A DNA stretch of 64,000 nucleotides from Empedobacter brevis_A. Its GTDB lineage: Bacteria; Bacteroidota; Bacteroidia; Flavobacteriales; Weeksellaceae. Of the stretch, positions 42,054 through 50,250 are shown piece after piece; positions within the stretch are counted from its first letter, which is position 1, and every line of letters begins with the position of its first letter. The position numbers and the translations under genes are program-made. The stretch is from contig NZ_CBCPHV010000005.1 in assembly GCF_965118635.1 (NCBI RefSeq), positions 186,001 to 250,000 of the forward strand, read 5' to 3'. The notes beneath the pieces were generated by a model, which worked only from the letters and a program-made list of their open reading frames with translations, was not told the origin of the DNA and made no database searches.

Positions 42054-43767
42054 ATTTTTTATTTGGGTTTTGAATTGAAAATTTGATCATAATTTGAAGA
42101 CCATTTACATTTTCAGTTTCAAAAATAATATCTCCATTTAAATTAGAAATACGTGAAACCGTATTTTGAAGACCATTTTTTGGTTGTAAGTCAGAAATTC
42201 CGATTCCGTTATCTGAATATTTTATGATAATTTGCTCGTTCTCTTCCTTAAAATTTAGAATTACTTGCGTAGCTTCGCTATGCTTTTTCATATTTGTTAA
42301 GAGTTCTTGCATAACCAAGAAAATCTCTGTTTTTACGTGATCTTCAACTTTTTTCCAAAGTTTGTTTTCATTTCCAATCAAAAATATTTTAACAATTTCC
42401 GAATCATAAGAACTAATTAATTGGGATAATTTTTCAGCAAAATTTCTTTGTTGATTTTTATCTATTTTATCATAAGAAATATCTCGAGAAATTTCATAAA
42501 CGATTTCTAATTTATCTAAAATTTCATTTCTATTCAATTCCGATTTATTCTCAATATCAGACATTACATAATAAATTCCATTTGCTACTTTATCATGAAC
42601 TTTTTTCGAATATTTCAGTTCTGTTTTCTTTACTTCCAGAATCTTTTCTTGCTGTAATTTCTGTTTTCTTTTTCGGCTTATAAAATAGCCAAAAATAGAA
42701 AGCACGATTAAAAATCCGATTAGAATATAAAGTTTTAAAATAGCATTTTTCTTTTTTTCGTTTTCTGCTTCAGCTTTTAGAAAATCTGCTTTATTTTTCT
42801 CTGAATCGTAACGTATTAAGGCAAATTGATTTTTGGATTTATTGCGTATAAGCTGTATACTGTCATTTAATTTTTGATAATCATCAAAATATTTTTTAGA
42901 ATTTATTGAATTTTCTAATGAAATAAGTTGTTCATAAACTTCTAATTGATCATCTATACTATTATTTTCGAAAGCTATTTCTTTTCTTTTATAAGCATAA
43001 TCCAAAGCTTTTTTGTGATCTAAATTCGAATAATAATCTACTAAATGTGCGTAGCTTGCATTTTGTCCCCACAAATCATTTTCATCTACTCGAATTGCAA
43101 GCGCTTTATTCAAGTCTTCTTCTACAAATTGCTCATTATTTTGCAACCATTTTGTATAAGCTAAATTATCTAAAATACGAGCATATTCTTTCGGATTTTC
43201 AGTAATTTTATTATCTTTTAATAAGTTTTGGTAAATCGTTATAGCTTCATCAAATTGATTATTGTAACGATAACTATTTGCAATATTATTTTGATTGATA
43301 ACATAAGCCGTTTTATCAGGATAATATTCTATTGCTTTTTTGTAATAATTTATTGCTTCTTTGTAATTTCCCAACTTATGTTGAGTTTGTCCTAAATTAT
43401 TGTAAGCACTAGATAAAATTTCTTTTTTATCTTTTTCATTAGGATTTAAAAGTTTTATTGCTTCTATGGTTAATTCTTGACTTCCAAATAAATCTCCTTT
43501 ATCCTTAGAAATATATCCCATATTAATCAGGCATTTTGCTGCTTGAGATTTGTTATTCTGTTTTAGAAAAACATTCTTGGCTTCATTAAAATAAGCATAA
43601 GCACTGTCACTTTCTTCTTTTTCATAAAATTTCCAAGCTGTTTCATAAATTTCACTATTAGAAGTTGTATCCTCCTTAGAATTTTCATCTTGAGCTTGTT
43701 GACAACCAAAAATAAATAAAATTAATCCAATAAATAAACTTCTTTCCAAAACTTCATATTTACTCAA
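42046..43767 (-). CDS. TPR sensor histidine kinase, lipoprotein-like, TTG start
   Basis: A 573-residue protein. A hydrophobic start (residues 7-21) ends FGC, a possible lipobox (Cys22). TPR repeats cover about 40-300 and probably lie in the periplasm, then a helix at 343-364, a DHp segment with KKVHDKV (His391) and an HATPase domain (LVMQELLTNMKKH, then YSDNGIGISD). It resembles HisKA_3/NarX-type kinases. No ATG is present; the frame opens at TTG (43767) or TTG at 43749, which leaves a neat lipoprotein signal. The response regulator follows with an 8-base overlap. The signal is unknown. Confidence 0.85.
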   Translation of the reverse strand: MSKYEVLERSLFIGLILFIFGCQQAQDENSKEDTTSNSEIYETAWKFYEKEESDSAYAYFNEAKNVFLKQNNKSQAAKCLINMGYISKDKGDLFGSQELTIEAIKLLNPNEKDKKEILSSAYNNLGQTQHKLGNYKEAINYYKKAIEYYPDKTAYVINQNNIANSYRYNNQFDEAITIYQNLLKDNKITENPKEYARILDNLAYTKWLQNNEQFVEEDLNKALAIRVDENDLWGQNASYAHLVDYYSNLDHKKALDYAYKRKEIAFENNSIDDQLEVYEQLISLENSINSKKYFDDYQKLNDSIQLIRNKSKNQFALIRYDSEKNKADFLKAEAENEKKKNAILKLYILIGFLIVLSIFGYFISRKRKQKLQQEKILEVKKTELKYSKKVHDKVANGIYYVMSDIENKSELNRNEILDKLEIVYEISRDISYDKIDKNQQRNFAEKLSQLISSYDSEIVKIFLIGNENKLWKKVEDHVKTEIFLVMQELLTNMKKHSEATQVILNFKEENEQIIIKYSDNGIGISDLQPKNGLQNTVSRISNLNGDIIFETENVNGLQIMIKFSIQNPNKKYV

Positions 43768-43782
43768 TAAAGCTAAAGAAAA

Positions 43783-43806
43783 AACGGATAGATTTCTCTA
43801 TCCGTT
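43783..43806 (-). terminator. Terminator between the 53-codon ORF and the TPR kinase
   Basis: ACGGATAGA and TCTATCCGT form a 9-bp stem with a 4-base loop; on the minus strand TTTTTTC follows. It sits about 16 bases before the kinase start, so the kinase is either attenuated or has its own promoter. Confidence 0.85.
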
Positions 43807-43812
43807 CGAAGT

Positions 43813-43974
43813 TTATTTTTTTGGTGGAGTGTTACCTGTTTCTCCATTTGTTTCTCCTTCTATACTATTATCTGCTGATAATTTGTATACAGATGCATGA
43901 TTATCTTGAGAAATTGTATTTGTATTTTGGTTAGGAAAAAAGAATCCCAATAAAGCGAATAATAATTCGAACAT
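43813..43974 (-). CDS. Small 53-residue protein of unknown function
   Basis: An open reading frame of 53 codons starting MFELLFALLGFFFPNQN, with a hydrophobic N-terminus (residues 3-13) and a polar, acidic C-terminal part ending NGETGNTPPKK. It is too short for the main track of large genes. It lies upstream of the TPR kinase in the same direction, between a terminator and a structured A/T-rich leader. I do not recognise a family. It could be a small membrane protein or a peptide tied to the kinase. Confidence 0.45.
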   Translation of the reverse strand: MFELLFALLGFFFPNQNTNTISQDNHASVYKLSADNSIEGETNGETGNTPPKK

Positions 43975-44011
43975 AACTTTAAATTTTATTTTTTTGACAT
44001 AAGTGCTCTTC

Positions 44012-44190
44012 CTTGCAAAACAGATTGCAAGTCTTATACACCGAAAAAAAAGAAGCGCTTCTTATTGGGAAGTTTTATAGAATGAAAACAGTTAAGGAAA
44101 AATGCTTCCCATCAGTTAGCCTTAACTATTTTCAATCCTATATTTTTAGAAATCAAATTATTTTGTTTTATTTTGATTTCTGTTGCAAAG
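44012..44190 (-). ncRNA. Candidate structured RNA with pseudoknot and terminator
   Basis: The gap 43975-44325 has no large gene but many inverted repeats. A 14-bp stem is formed by 44084-44097 and 44120-44133 (GAAAACAGTTAAGG / CCTTAACTATTTTC, one wobble). Its loop contains CTTCCC (44105-44110) that can pair with GGGAAG (44067-44072), so the two stems interleave: an H-type pseudoknot. On the minus strand AAGAAGCGCTTCTT and a T run (44043-44063) follow as a terminator, and a further 10-bp stem (44148-44181) lies at the 5' end. A hairpin CTTGCA/TGCAAG (44012-44031) precedes the small ORF. The strand is inferred from the T run. Confidence 0.45.
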
Positions 44191-44325
44191 TAAATACAGA
44201 ACGTAAAATATCTGATAGACAAAAAATAGACAAGTTTTAGACAATTATTAGACAACCTACTTTACGTAAAACCGTAATTTAATTTGACCAAAATTTGTCT
44301 TCTTTGTAAAAGAATTAAAAGTGAA

Positions 44326-44682
44326 ATGTCTACAAAAAAACAGTTATTCGAAAAGGTTTTTGAGAAAGCAAAAAGAGAACGTGAAAGTGAAATAAAAAAC
44401 GCTCTTGCAAAACATTTAGAACAAGCAACCAATTTTTCAATTAGTTCCAAAACTTTTTCGAGATACTATGATTATTTAGAGAAAAATGAAATTGAGGAAA
44501 AAAATATATCTATAGATATTTTAAATATTCTGGCTAACTATATTGGATATGAAAGTTTCAGAGATTTTAATCTAGAATTTAAAAATATCATAATTGAAGA
44601 GAATAAAACTGAAAAAATAAAATTCAATTCTTTTGAATTAAACATTAACGTAAAAGTCAAAATATCAATTCTTAGAGCTTAA
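44326..44682 (+). CDS. Small possible DNA-binding protein
   Basis: A 118-residue protein starting MSTKKQLFEKVFEKAKRERE. It is helical and charged, with SSKTFSRYYDYLEKN and then ILNILANYIGYESFRDFNLEF. The last segment (LANYIGYESFRDF) occurs in Bacteroidota regulator-like proteins with helix-turn-helix function, but I cannot assign a family. The start at 44326 is preferred over the TTG 14 codons upstream. A short ORF-like fragment follows. G+C is lower than in its neighbours. Confidence 0.5.
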   Translation: MSTKKQLFEKVFEKAKRERESEIKNALAKHLEQATNFSISSKTFSRYYDYLEKNEIEEKNISIDILNILANYIGYESFRDFNLEFKNIIIEENKTEKIKFNSFELNINVKVKISILRA

Positions 44683-44734
44683 GACAAACAAAAAATATTT
44701 TTTTAATAAGATAATTATTAAAATTAATTCATAA

Positions 44735-44860
44735 ATAACTTTATATAAGCCATTTAATAACATTTATACAAATTATGGTTTACATCCAGAAAATGGTAAA
44801 ACATTAAAACCTGTTTCTAAATATATCTTGGAAAAATATGTTTTAGAAAAAAAACAATAA
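44735..44860 (+). pseudogene. Possible C-terminal gene remnant
   Basis: An open stretch of about 41 codons without a start codon, ending at 44860: ...NYGLHPENGKTLKPVSKY, then ILEKYVLEKKQ. The composition is protein-like, but I cannot name a parent family. It lies just before a terminator and may be the remains of a deleted gene. Confidence 0.25.
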
Positions 44861-44896
44861 AAAACACTCAACATACGAGATGAAGAGTGTTTTTAT
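44861..44896. terminator. Terminator of the sulfate operon
   Basis: AAAACACTC and GAGTGTTTT form a 9-bp stem around a 15-base loop, after the fusion gene's stop codon at 44920 (minus strand), with T-rich sequence on both sides. Confidence 0.75.
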
Positions 44897-44919
44897 TTAC
44901 TATTTGATTGCTAAATAAT

Positions 44920-46308
44920 TTATAACATTTTAAAAAGAATACGAATACTAAAAATTATAACCAGAAAAGCAACAGCTAAAACAGCTATTTTTTGAGGAAT
45001 TTTGCCTGCTAATTTTGCTGCAATTGGAGCTGCTAATGCGCCGCCAATAATTAAACCTGCAATGATAAATCCATGACTTACACCTAAAGCAACAAAAAAG
45101 GTTAAAGAGGCAGAAAGCGTTACAAAAAACTCAGCTAAACTAACAGTTCCTACAACTAAGTTTGATTTTTTTCCTTTTGCTAATAAAGTGGATGTTACAA
45201 CTGGGCCCCAACCTCCACCTCCAAAGGCATCTAAAAATCCTCCTGAGAATCCTAAAAGTCCAACTCTTTTTACTTTTTTACGTTCTATTTTTTTTCTGAA
45301 TGCTAAAATGATTAATCGAATTCCGATAATTAATGTATAAGAAGCTAAAATTCCGTAAGTTATTGTTTCATATTTATTTCCCAAATAAACCAACAATAAT
45401 GAGCCTGAAATTGCTCCAATTATTCCTGGAATAGCTAACGCAACCAATAATTTCTTATTTACATTACCAAATTTATAATGAGAGAAACCACTAATTCCGC
45501 TCGAAAACATTTCTGCTGTATGAATACTTCCACTTATTGAAGGCAAATTAACACCGAATAACATCATACTTGTAGAACAAGTTACTCCATAACCTAATCC
45601 AACTGCGCCATCAACCATTTGAGCAAAAAATCCAATCGCTAACATGACATAAAATACATTTGGAATATGAAGCACAAAATCTTTTGCTTCCGAAAAACTT
45701 ACAATTGAAGACAATGCATATCCTATGAACAATGCAAAGAAAACTAACGTAATTTCAGTAACTAATCGTTTATATTTTTTTGATATTTTTTTTCCTTCAA
45801 CTGAAGAAGTTAATTGATTAAAATTTTCAGTCTTCTCATCAATCGAATCTGGAATAATATCTGAAAGATAATTACTTAAATATTTTTCCGTTTTATGATA
45901 TTTCTTATTTGCATGAATTGCGATATTAAGATGATCTTTTTTTACAATAGTTCCGAAATAAAAATCAGATAAATCTGGTTGATGAACAACATGAACTAAA
46001 ATCCCTTTTTCGTTGGCATTTTCCTTAATTTTTTGTATTATTTCTTTGTCTTTTATCGCAACAATTACTACATCAACATGCTCTAAATCATGAATTGTAA
46101 AAGCACGATTTTCTTGTTTTATTGTAGGATAATCCACAAAAATATCATTCAATTCTTGTTTGAATTCCTTTGCGATAACTTTTACGTTTACCGAAGGATT
46201 TTGTTTAATTAATACCGACAGCTTTTCTAAAGCAGCTTTTCCGCCTCCAACAATAAGAAAACGTAACTGTTCTGTTTTTAAAAATATTGGGAATAAATTA
46301 TTTTCCAT
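44920..46308 (-). CDS. CysG-N / TauE-SafE fusion protein
   Basis: A 462-residue fusion. Residues 1-160 match the N-terminal half of sirohaem synthase (precorrin-2 dehydrogenase/ferrochelatase, MET8/CysG-N): PIFLKTEQLRFLIVGGGKAALEK with the NAD-binding GxGxxA-like GGGKAA, and ADLSD-like PDLSDFYFGTIVKKDHLNIAI. A linker follows, then about eight helices of the TauE/SafE (TSUP) sulfite/sulfonate exporter family (190-462), with FSGGFLDAFGGGGWGPVVTSTLLAKG as a hallmark. It lies 26 bases after cysN. The dehydrogenase part may be non-catalytic or make sirohaem for sulfite reductase; the transporter may export or import a sulfur anion. Confidence 0.85.
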   Translation of the reverse strand: MENNLFPIFLKTEQLRFLIVGGGKAALEKLSVLIKQNPSVNVKVIAKEFKQELNDIFVDYPTIKQENRAFTIHDLEHVDVVIVAIKDKEIIQKIKENANEKGILVHVVHQPDLSDFYFGTIVKKDHLNIAIHANKKYHKTEKYLSNYLSDIIPDSIDEKTENFNQLTSSVEGKKISKKYKRLVTEITLVFFALFIGYALSSIVSFSEAKDFVLHIPNVFYVMLAIGFFAQMVDGAVGLGYGVTCSTSMMLFGVNLPSISGSIHTAEMFSSGISGFSHYKFGNVNKKLLVALAIPGIIGAISGSLLLVYLGNKYETITYGILASYTLIIGIRLIILAFRKKIERKKVKRVGLLGFSGGFLDAFGGGGWGPVVTSTLLAKGKKSNLVVGTVSLAEFFVTLSASLTFFVALGVSHGFIIAGLIIGGALAAPIAAKLAGKIPQKIAVLAVAFLVIIFSIRILFKML

Positions 46309-46334
46309 TCATCAATTGATTAACTATTAAAAAA

Positions 46335-47570
46335 TTAATCTATAAACATCAAAGCTGCAACTGTATTTTTCGTTGTTTCATCAATCAAAATTGCATTTCC
46401 TGTATGAATATTTTCTTTGAAAGAATCAAAAAACAAAGGTTGATTTGTTTTTAAAACAACTTGTCCAATATCGTTTAGTTTGATTTCATCAGACGGAATA
46501 AATTCCCAATTATTAATATCTAATTGTTGATTAATTGTTTTGATTTTTGCACGAACCGAATGAAAACGATGTTGTAAAACATATGTTTTTCCTTGCTGCA
46601 ATGCTTGATTATCTAACCAACAAATCCATGCTTTTGGCTCGTTTGTCGATTGTGGTTCTTCCGAAGTTTTAACAATTGTATCTCCTCTGCTGATATCAAT
46701 ATTATTTTCGAGATGCAAAACAACATTTTCTCCAGCTTCAGCTTGATCAACTTCTTCTAAATGTCGTTCTATTTTAACAATTTTTGATTCGATATTTGAT
46801 GGAAAAACTTTTACTGAATCTCCAACATTATAAACTCCACTCAAAATTTGTCCTGCATATCCTCTATAATCATGATGTTCTTCATCCTTTGGACGAATCA
46901 CCCATTGTACTTGAAAACGAGCTGCTAATTTTTTATCCGTTTCAATTGAAACTGTTTCTAATTGATGCAATAATGTTTCACCATTATACCAAGGTGTTTT
47001 TTCTGATTTATCGACAATATTATCTCCAACCAAAGCAGAAACTGGAATAAAAGTCACTTCATCATAATTCAATTGATTTTGAATTTGCTGAAAATCACTT
47101 TTTATCGTTTCGAAAATATCCTGAGAATAATCTACTAAATCGATTTTATTAATTGCAATAATTGCTTTTTTAATTCCCATTAACGAACCAATACTTGCAT
47201 GACGTTTCGTTTGAGAAGTGATTCCTTTTCGAGCATCAACCAGAATAATTATCAATTCTGAATTTGAAGCTCCGGTAATCATATTTCGTGTATATTGTTC
47301 ATGTCCAGGCGCATCTGCGATAATAAATTTTCGTTTTGAAGTAGAAAAATATTTATACGCTACATCTATCGTGATTCCTTGTTCTCGCTCTGCACGCAAA
47401 CCATCTGTAATTAAAGACAAATCTATTTCGTCATCTTCGTTTGATTTACGTTTTTCTAAAACACCCAATTGATCGGTGTGAATACTATTTGAATCATAAA
47501 GTAAACGTCCTATTAAAGTACTTTTACCATCATCAACGTTTCCTGCTGTTATAAATTTTAATGTATTCAT
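46335..47570 (-). CDS. cysN: Sulfate adenylyltransferase subunit 1 (GTPase)
   Basis: A 411-residue EF-Tu-like GTPase: G1 GNVDDGKST (about 9-17), DAPGHEQYTRNM (G3), NKIDLVD (G4), then beta-barrel domains (DYRGYAGQILSGVYNVGDSVKVFPS, VLHLENNIDISRGD). It couples GTP hydrolysis to APS formation by CysD. It lacks the fused APS kinase domain of NodQ/CysNC (about 630 residues), so PAPS formation, if any, lies elsewhere. It is the second gene of the operon; the gap after cysD is 50 bases. Confidence 0.96.
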   Translation of the reverse strand: MNTLKFITAGNVDDGKSTLIGRLLYDSNSIHTDQLGVLEKRKSNEDDEIDLSLITDGLRAEREQGITIDVAYKYFSTSKRKFIIADAPGHEQYTRNMITGASNSELIIILVDARKGITSQTKRHASIGSLMGIKKAIIAINKIDLVDYSQDIFETIKSDFQQIQNQLNYDEVTFIPVSALVGDNIVDKSEKTPWYNGETLLHQLETVSIETDKKLAARFQVQWVIRPKDEEHHDYRGYAGQILSGVYNVGDSVKVFPSNIESKIVKIERHLEEVDQAEAGENVVLHLENNIDISRGDTIVKTSEEPQSTNEPKAWICWLDNQALQQGKTYVLQHRFHSVRAKIKTINQQLDINNWEFIPSDEIKLNDIGQVVLKTNQPLFFDSFKENIHTGNAILIDETTKNTVAALMFID

Positions 47571-47620
47571 TTTACTTAATTTCTATAGATATTATAGAGT
47601 TTTGTTTGAAAAAATATGAT

Positions 47621-48529
47621 CTAGAAATAACCTTGTTTTTTGCGGTCTTCCATTGCTGATTCTGATAATTGATCGTCTAAACGAGTTTGCCCTCTTTCAC
47701 TAATTCTTGTATTGATAATATCTGTAATAATATCATCTATCGTAGAAGAATCCGATGGTACAGCAGCCGTACATGTCATATCTCCAACCGTTCTGTAACG
47801 AACTTTTTCTACAACAACCTCATCATTTTCATTTGGTTGAATAAAATCTGAAGTCGCAATCAATTTATCATTATAAACAATACATTCTCGTTCATGAGCA
47901 AAATATAAGTTTGGTAACTCGATGTTATTTTTCTTGATATAATTCCAAACATCTAATTCTGTCCAATTACTAATTGGAAAAACACGAACATTATGTCCTT
48001 TTTCGATTCTTCCATTCAAAATATTCCATAATTCTGGACGTTGAAGTTTCGGATCCCATTGACCAAAATCATCACGAACTGAGAAAATACGCTCTTTTGC
48101 ACGTGCTTTTTCTTCATCGCGACGCGCTCCACCAATACATGCATCAAATTCATTTTCTTCAATAATATCTAATAATGCGTATGTTTGCAAGGCATTTCGA
48201 GAAGGAAAACGACCAGCAGTTTCTTTCAAATTATATTTTTTTATTGCATCTTCAACAGAAGCAACAATCAGTTTTTCACCAATTTTATCAACTAAATAAT
48301 CTCTGAATTTTATTGCTTCAGGAAAATTGTGTCCAGTATCAACATGAACCAAAGGAAAAGGAAACTTCCCTGGACGAAAGGCTTTTAATGCTAAATGAAT
48401 TAAAACAATCGAATCTTTTCCTCCTGAAAATAACAAAGCTGGACGTTCAAACTGAGCTGCTGTTTCTCTCAAAATGTAGATTGCTTCGTCTTCTAATTGA
48501 TTTAAATAATTTTTTTCTTGACTTGACAT
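47621..48529 (-). CDS. cysD: Sulfate adenylyltransferase subunit 2
   Basis: A 302-residue PP-loop ATP sulfurylase subunit: LNQLEDEAIYILRETAAQFERPALLFSGGKDSIVLIHLALKAFRPG, with the SGGKDS PP motif (about 34-39), RRDEEKARAKERIFS, and YRTVGDMTCTAAVPSDS. It makes APS from sulfate and ATP with CysN. The ATG at 48529 (MSSQEKNYL) is preferred to TTG at 48538. Just upstream lies a leader with a 14-codon ORF, a 10-bp inverted repeat and a strong terminator, so expression is probably attenuated according to a sulfur signal. Confidence 0.96.
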   Translation of the reverse strand: MSSQEKNYLNQLEDEAIYILRETAAQFERPALLFSGGKDSIVLIHLALKAFRPGKFPFPLVHVDTGHNFPEAIKFRDYLVDKIGEKLIVASVEDAIKKYNLKETAGRFPSRNALQTYALLDIIEENEFDACIGGARRDEEKARAKERIFSVRDDFGQWDPKLQRPELWNILNGRIEKGHNVRVFPISNWTELDVWNYIKKNNIELPNLYFAHERECIVYNDKLIATSDFIQPNENDEVVVEKVRYRTVGDMTCTAAVPSDSSTIDDIITDIINTRISERGQTRLDDQLSESAMEDRKKQGYF

Positions 48530-48558
48530 TCTTTTCAAACTTATTTTTTGACAATAAA

Positions 48559-48585
48559 AAACTCCTCAAAATCTTAGAGGAGTTT
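48559..48585 (-). terminator. Attenuator-type terminator before cysD
   Basis: AAACTCCTC and GAGGAGTTT form a 9-bp stem, followed on the minus strand by TTT-ATTG, 29 bases before the cysD start. There is no gene between it and the promoter other than the 14-codon ORF, so it must be read through to express the operon. Confidence 0.85.
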
Positions 48586-48603
48586 ATGAACTATTATTTT
48601 TCA

Positions 48604-48672
48604 ACTTAATATAGCACAAAAGAGTCCTCCATTTCGAAAGAGTAACCCATAAACATTGAGATTATATTAAGT
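48604..48672 (-). promoter_or_regulatory. Leader structure of the cysD operon (candidate riboswitch or attenuator)
   Basis: ACTTAATATA (48604-48613) and TATATTAAGT (48663-48672) form a perfect 10-bp closing stem around a 49-base region. That region holds a 14-codon ORF and GAGGA (about 48625-48629), which can pair with the UCCUC of the terminator's 5' arm. The layout fits an aptamer or peptide-controlled antiterminator. I cannot match it to a known riboswitch by eye. SAM-I, SAM-II and T-box consensus sequences are not visible. Confidence 0.5.
48606..48650 (-). CDS. 14-codon leader ORF, MGYSFEMEDSFVLY
   Basis: ATG at 48650 to TAA at 48606: a 14-residue peptide MGYSFEMEDSFVLY within the leader stem-loop of the cysD operon. 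It contains Met twice but no Cys, so classical sulfur-codon stalling is not obvious. The coding sequence itself contains the GAGGA element able to compete with the terminator, so ribosome position could control termination. The reading frame may be fortuitous; conservation would decide. Confidence 0.35.
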   Translation of the reverse strand: MGYSFEMEDSFVLY

Positions 48673-48781
48673 ACTAAATTTTTCATAAAAATTATTAATC
48701 TATAATTCCGATAGATTTTATGTTGTAAAAATAGAAATAATATTTAAAATACAAAGATTGATTCCAAAAAAAGATAAAAAA

Positions 48782-48811
48782 TTGAATATTTCTACGACTT
48801 CATTACCTTTG
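48782..48811 (+). promoter_or_regulatory. Promoter of rlmD (both elements)
   Basis: TTG at 48782-48784, a spacer of 19 bases, then TACCTTTG at 48804-48811: a full match to the Bacteroidota consensus, 5 bases before the ATG at 48816. The transcript would be leaderless or nearly so. Confidence 0.65.
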
Positions 48812-48815
48812 CAAA

Positions 48816-50234
48816 ATGTCAAGAAAATCTAAGCAAAAAATCATATTAAATAATATAGAAGTTTTACGTGCTGGTGCAAAAGGTGTTTCAGTTGGTAAAA
48901 CAGAGGAAGGAAAAACTGTTTTGATAAAAGGTGCGATTCCTGGAGATGTTGTAGATGTACACGTTTTAAAGAAAAAAAGCAGCTATTTGGAAGGTCAAGC
49001 AATTGAAATTCATACAAAATCTCCTTATCGTGTTGAACCAGAATGTGAGCACTTTGGTGTTTGCGGTGGTTGTAAATGGCAAGATATGAGCTATGAAGCG
49101 CAACTTAAATTTAAGCACGACGAAGTTGTAAATAATTTGGTTCGCATTGGAGGTTTCAAAGATTTAGAAGCTGAAATCGTTCCAATTTTAGGATCAAAGG
49201 AACAATATTTTTATCGTAATAAATTAGAATTTACATTTTCTAATGCTCGTTGGTTAACATTAGAAGAAATTCAATCTGGAAAAGAATTTGATGATAGAGA
49301 TGTTATTGGATTCCATATTCCTGGAGCTTGGTCGAAAGTTTTAGATATCAAAAAATGTCATTTGCAACGCGATCCTTCGAATGCGATTCGTATCGAAGCA
49401 AAACGTTTTGCATTGGAACATCATTTAGATTTCTTCGATTTGAAGAATCAAGAAGGTTTATTAAGAACATTAATGATTCGTACTTCTCAGAATGGACAAG
49501 TAATGGTTTTAGTTCAGTTCTTCCGTGAAGAAAAAGAAAATCGCGAAGCTTTCTTACAAAATCTAAAAGATAAATTCCCAGAAATCACATCTTTATTATA
49601 TGCGATTAATCCTAAACAAAACGATTCTGTTTATGATTTAGACATTGAAGTTTTTGCAGGAGAAGATCATATTATGGAAAAGATGGAAGATTTGAACTTT
49701 AAAATTGGTCCAAAATCTTTTTATCAAACAAATCCAGAACAAGCTTACGAATTATACAAGTTAACACGTGATTTTGCAGGATTAACTGGAAATGAGCTAG
49801 TATACGATTTATATACAGGAACAGGAACAATTGCACAATTCGTTTCGAAAAAAGCGAAGAAAGTAGTTGGTGTAGAATCTGTTCAAGAAGCTATTGATGC
49901 TGCAAAAGCAGCAGCAAAATTTAATGGAATAGATAATTGCGATTTCTATTGTGGTGATATGAAAGATGTATTGAATCAAGATTTCATCAACGAACATGGA
50001 ATTCCAGATGTTTTGATTACTGATCCTCCTCGTGATGGAATGCACAAAAAAGTGGTTGAAAATATTTTGTTCATGAATCCTAAACGTATTGTTTATGTTT
50101 CTTGTAACTCTGCTACACAAGCGCGCGATTTAGAATTGATGAAAGATCAATATAAAATTGTTAAAGTTCAGCCGGTTGATATGTTTCCACAAACACATCA
50201 TGTAGAAAATATTGTACTTTTAGAGCGAATTTAA
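48816..50234 (+). CDS. rlmD: 23S rRNA (uracil-5-)-methyltransferase RlmD
   Basis: A 472-residue RumA-type enzyme. The N-terminal TRAM domain (2-65) is followed by the Fe-S motif Cys77, Cys83, Cys86 (CEHFGVCGGCKWQ), a central domain, and the SAM-dependent methyltransferase domain with DLYTGTGTIAQF, DPPRDGMHKKV (catalytic Pro/Arg-Asp) and VYVSCNSATQARDL with the catalytic Cys. It methylates U1939 (E. coli numbering) in 23S rRNA; RlmC is the alternative, less likely at this length. It is nearly leaderless, with promoter 48782-48811, and is followed 16 bases later by the DUF6452 gene. Confidence 0.95.
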   Translation: MSRKSKQKIILNNIEVLRAGAKGVSVGKTEEGKTVLIKGAIPGDVVDVHVLKKKSSYLEGQAIEIHTKSPYRVEPECEHFGVCGGCKWQDMSYEAQLKFKHDEVVNNLVRIGGFKDLEAEIVPILGSKEQYFYRNKLEFTFSNARWLTLEEIQSGKEFDDRDVIGFHIPGAWSKVLDIKKCHLQRDPSNAIRIEAKRFALEHHLDFFDLKNQEGLLRTLMIRTSQNGQVMVLVQFFREEKENREAFLQNLKDKFPEITSLLYAINPKQNDSVYDLDIEVFAGEDHIMEKMEDLNFKIGPKSFYQTNPEQAYELYKLTRDFAGLTGNELVYDLYTGTGTIAQFVSKKAKKVVGVESVQEAIDAAKAAAKFNGIDNCDFYCGDMKDVLNQDFINEHGIPDVLITDPPRDGMHKKVVENILFMNPKRIVYVSCNSATQARDLELMKDQYKIVKVQPVDMFPQTHHVENIVLLERI

Positions 50235-50250
50235 AATTCAATCCAAAAAA

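Noticed and set aside
44013..44240. 75-codon forward ORF across the structured RNA region
   Set aside because: It runs through all the inverted repeats, has no homologue-like sequence, and the small reverse ORF and RNA structure explain the region better.
48313..48609. 98-codon forward ORF over the cysD start
   Set aside because: It is antisense to cysD and its terminator.
48604..48672. SAM riboswitch in the cysD leader
   Set aside because: The conserved cores of SAM-I and SAM-II are not present, although the leader is clearly structured.
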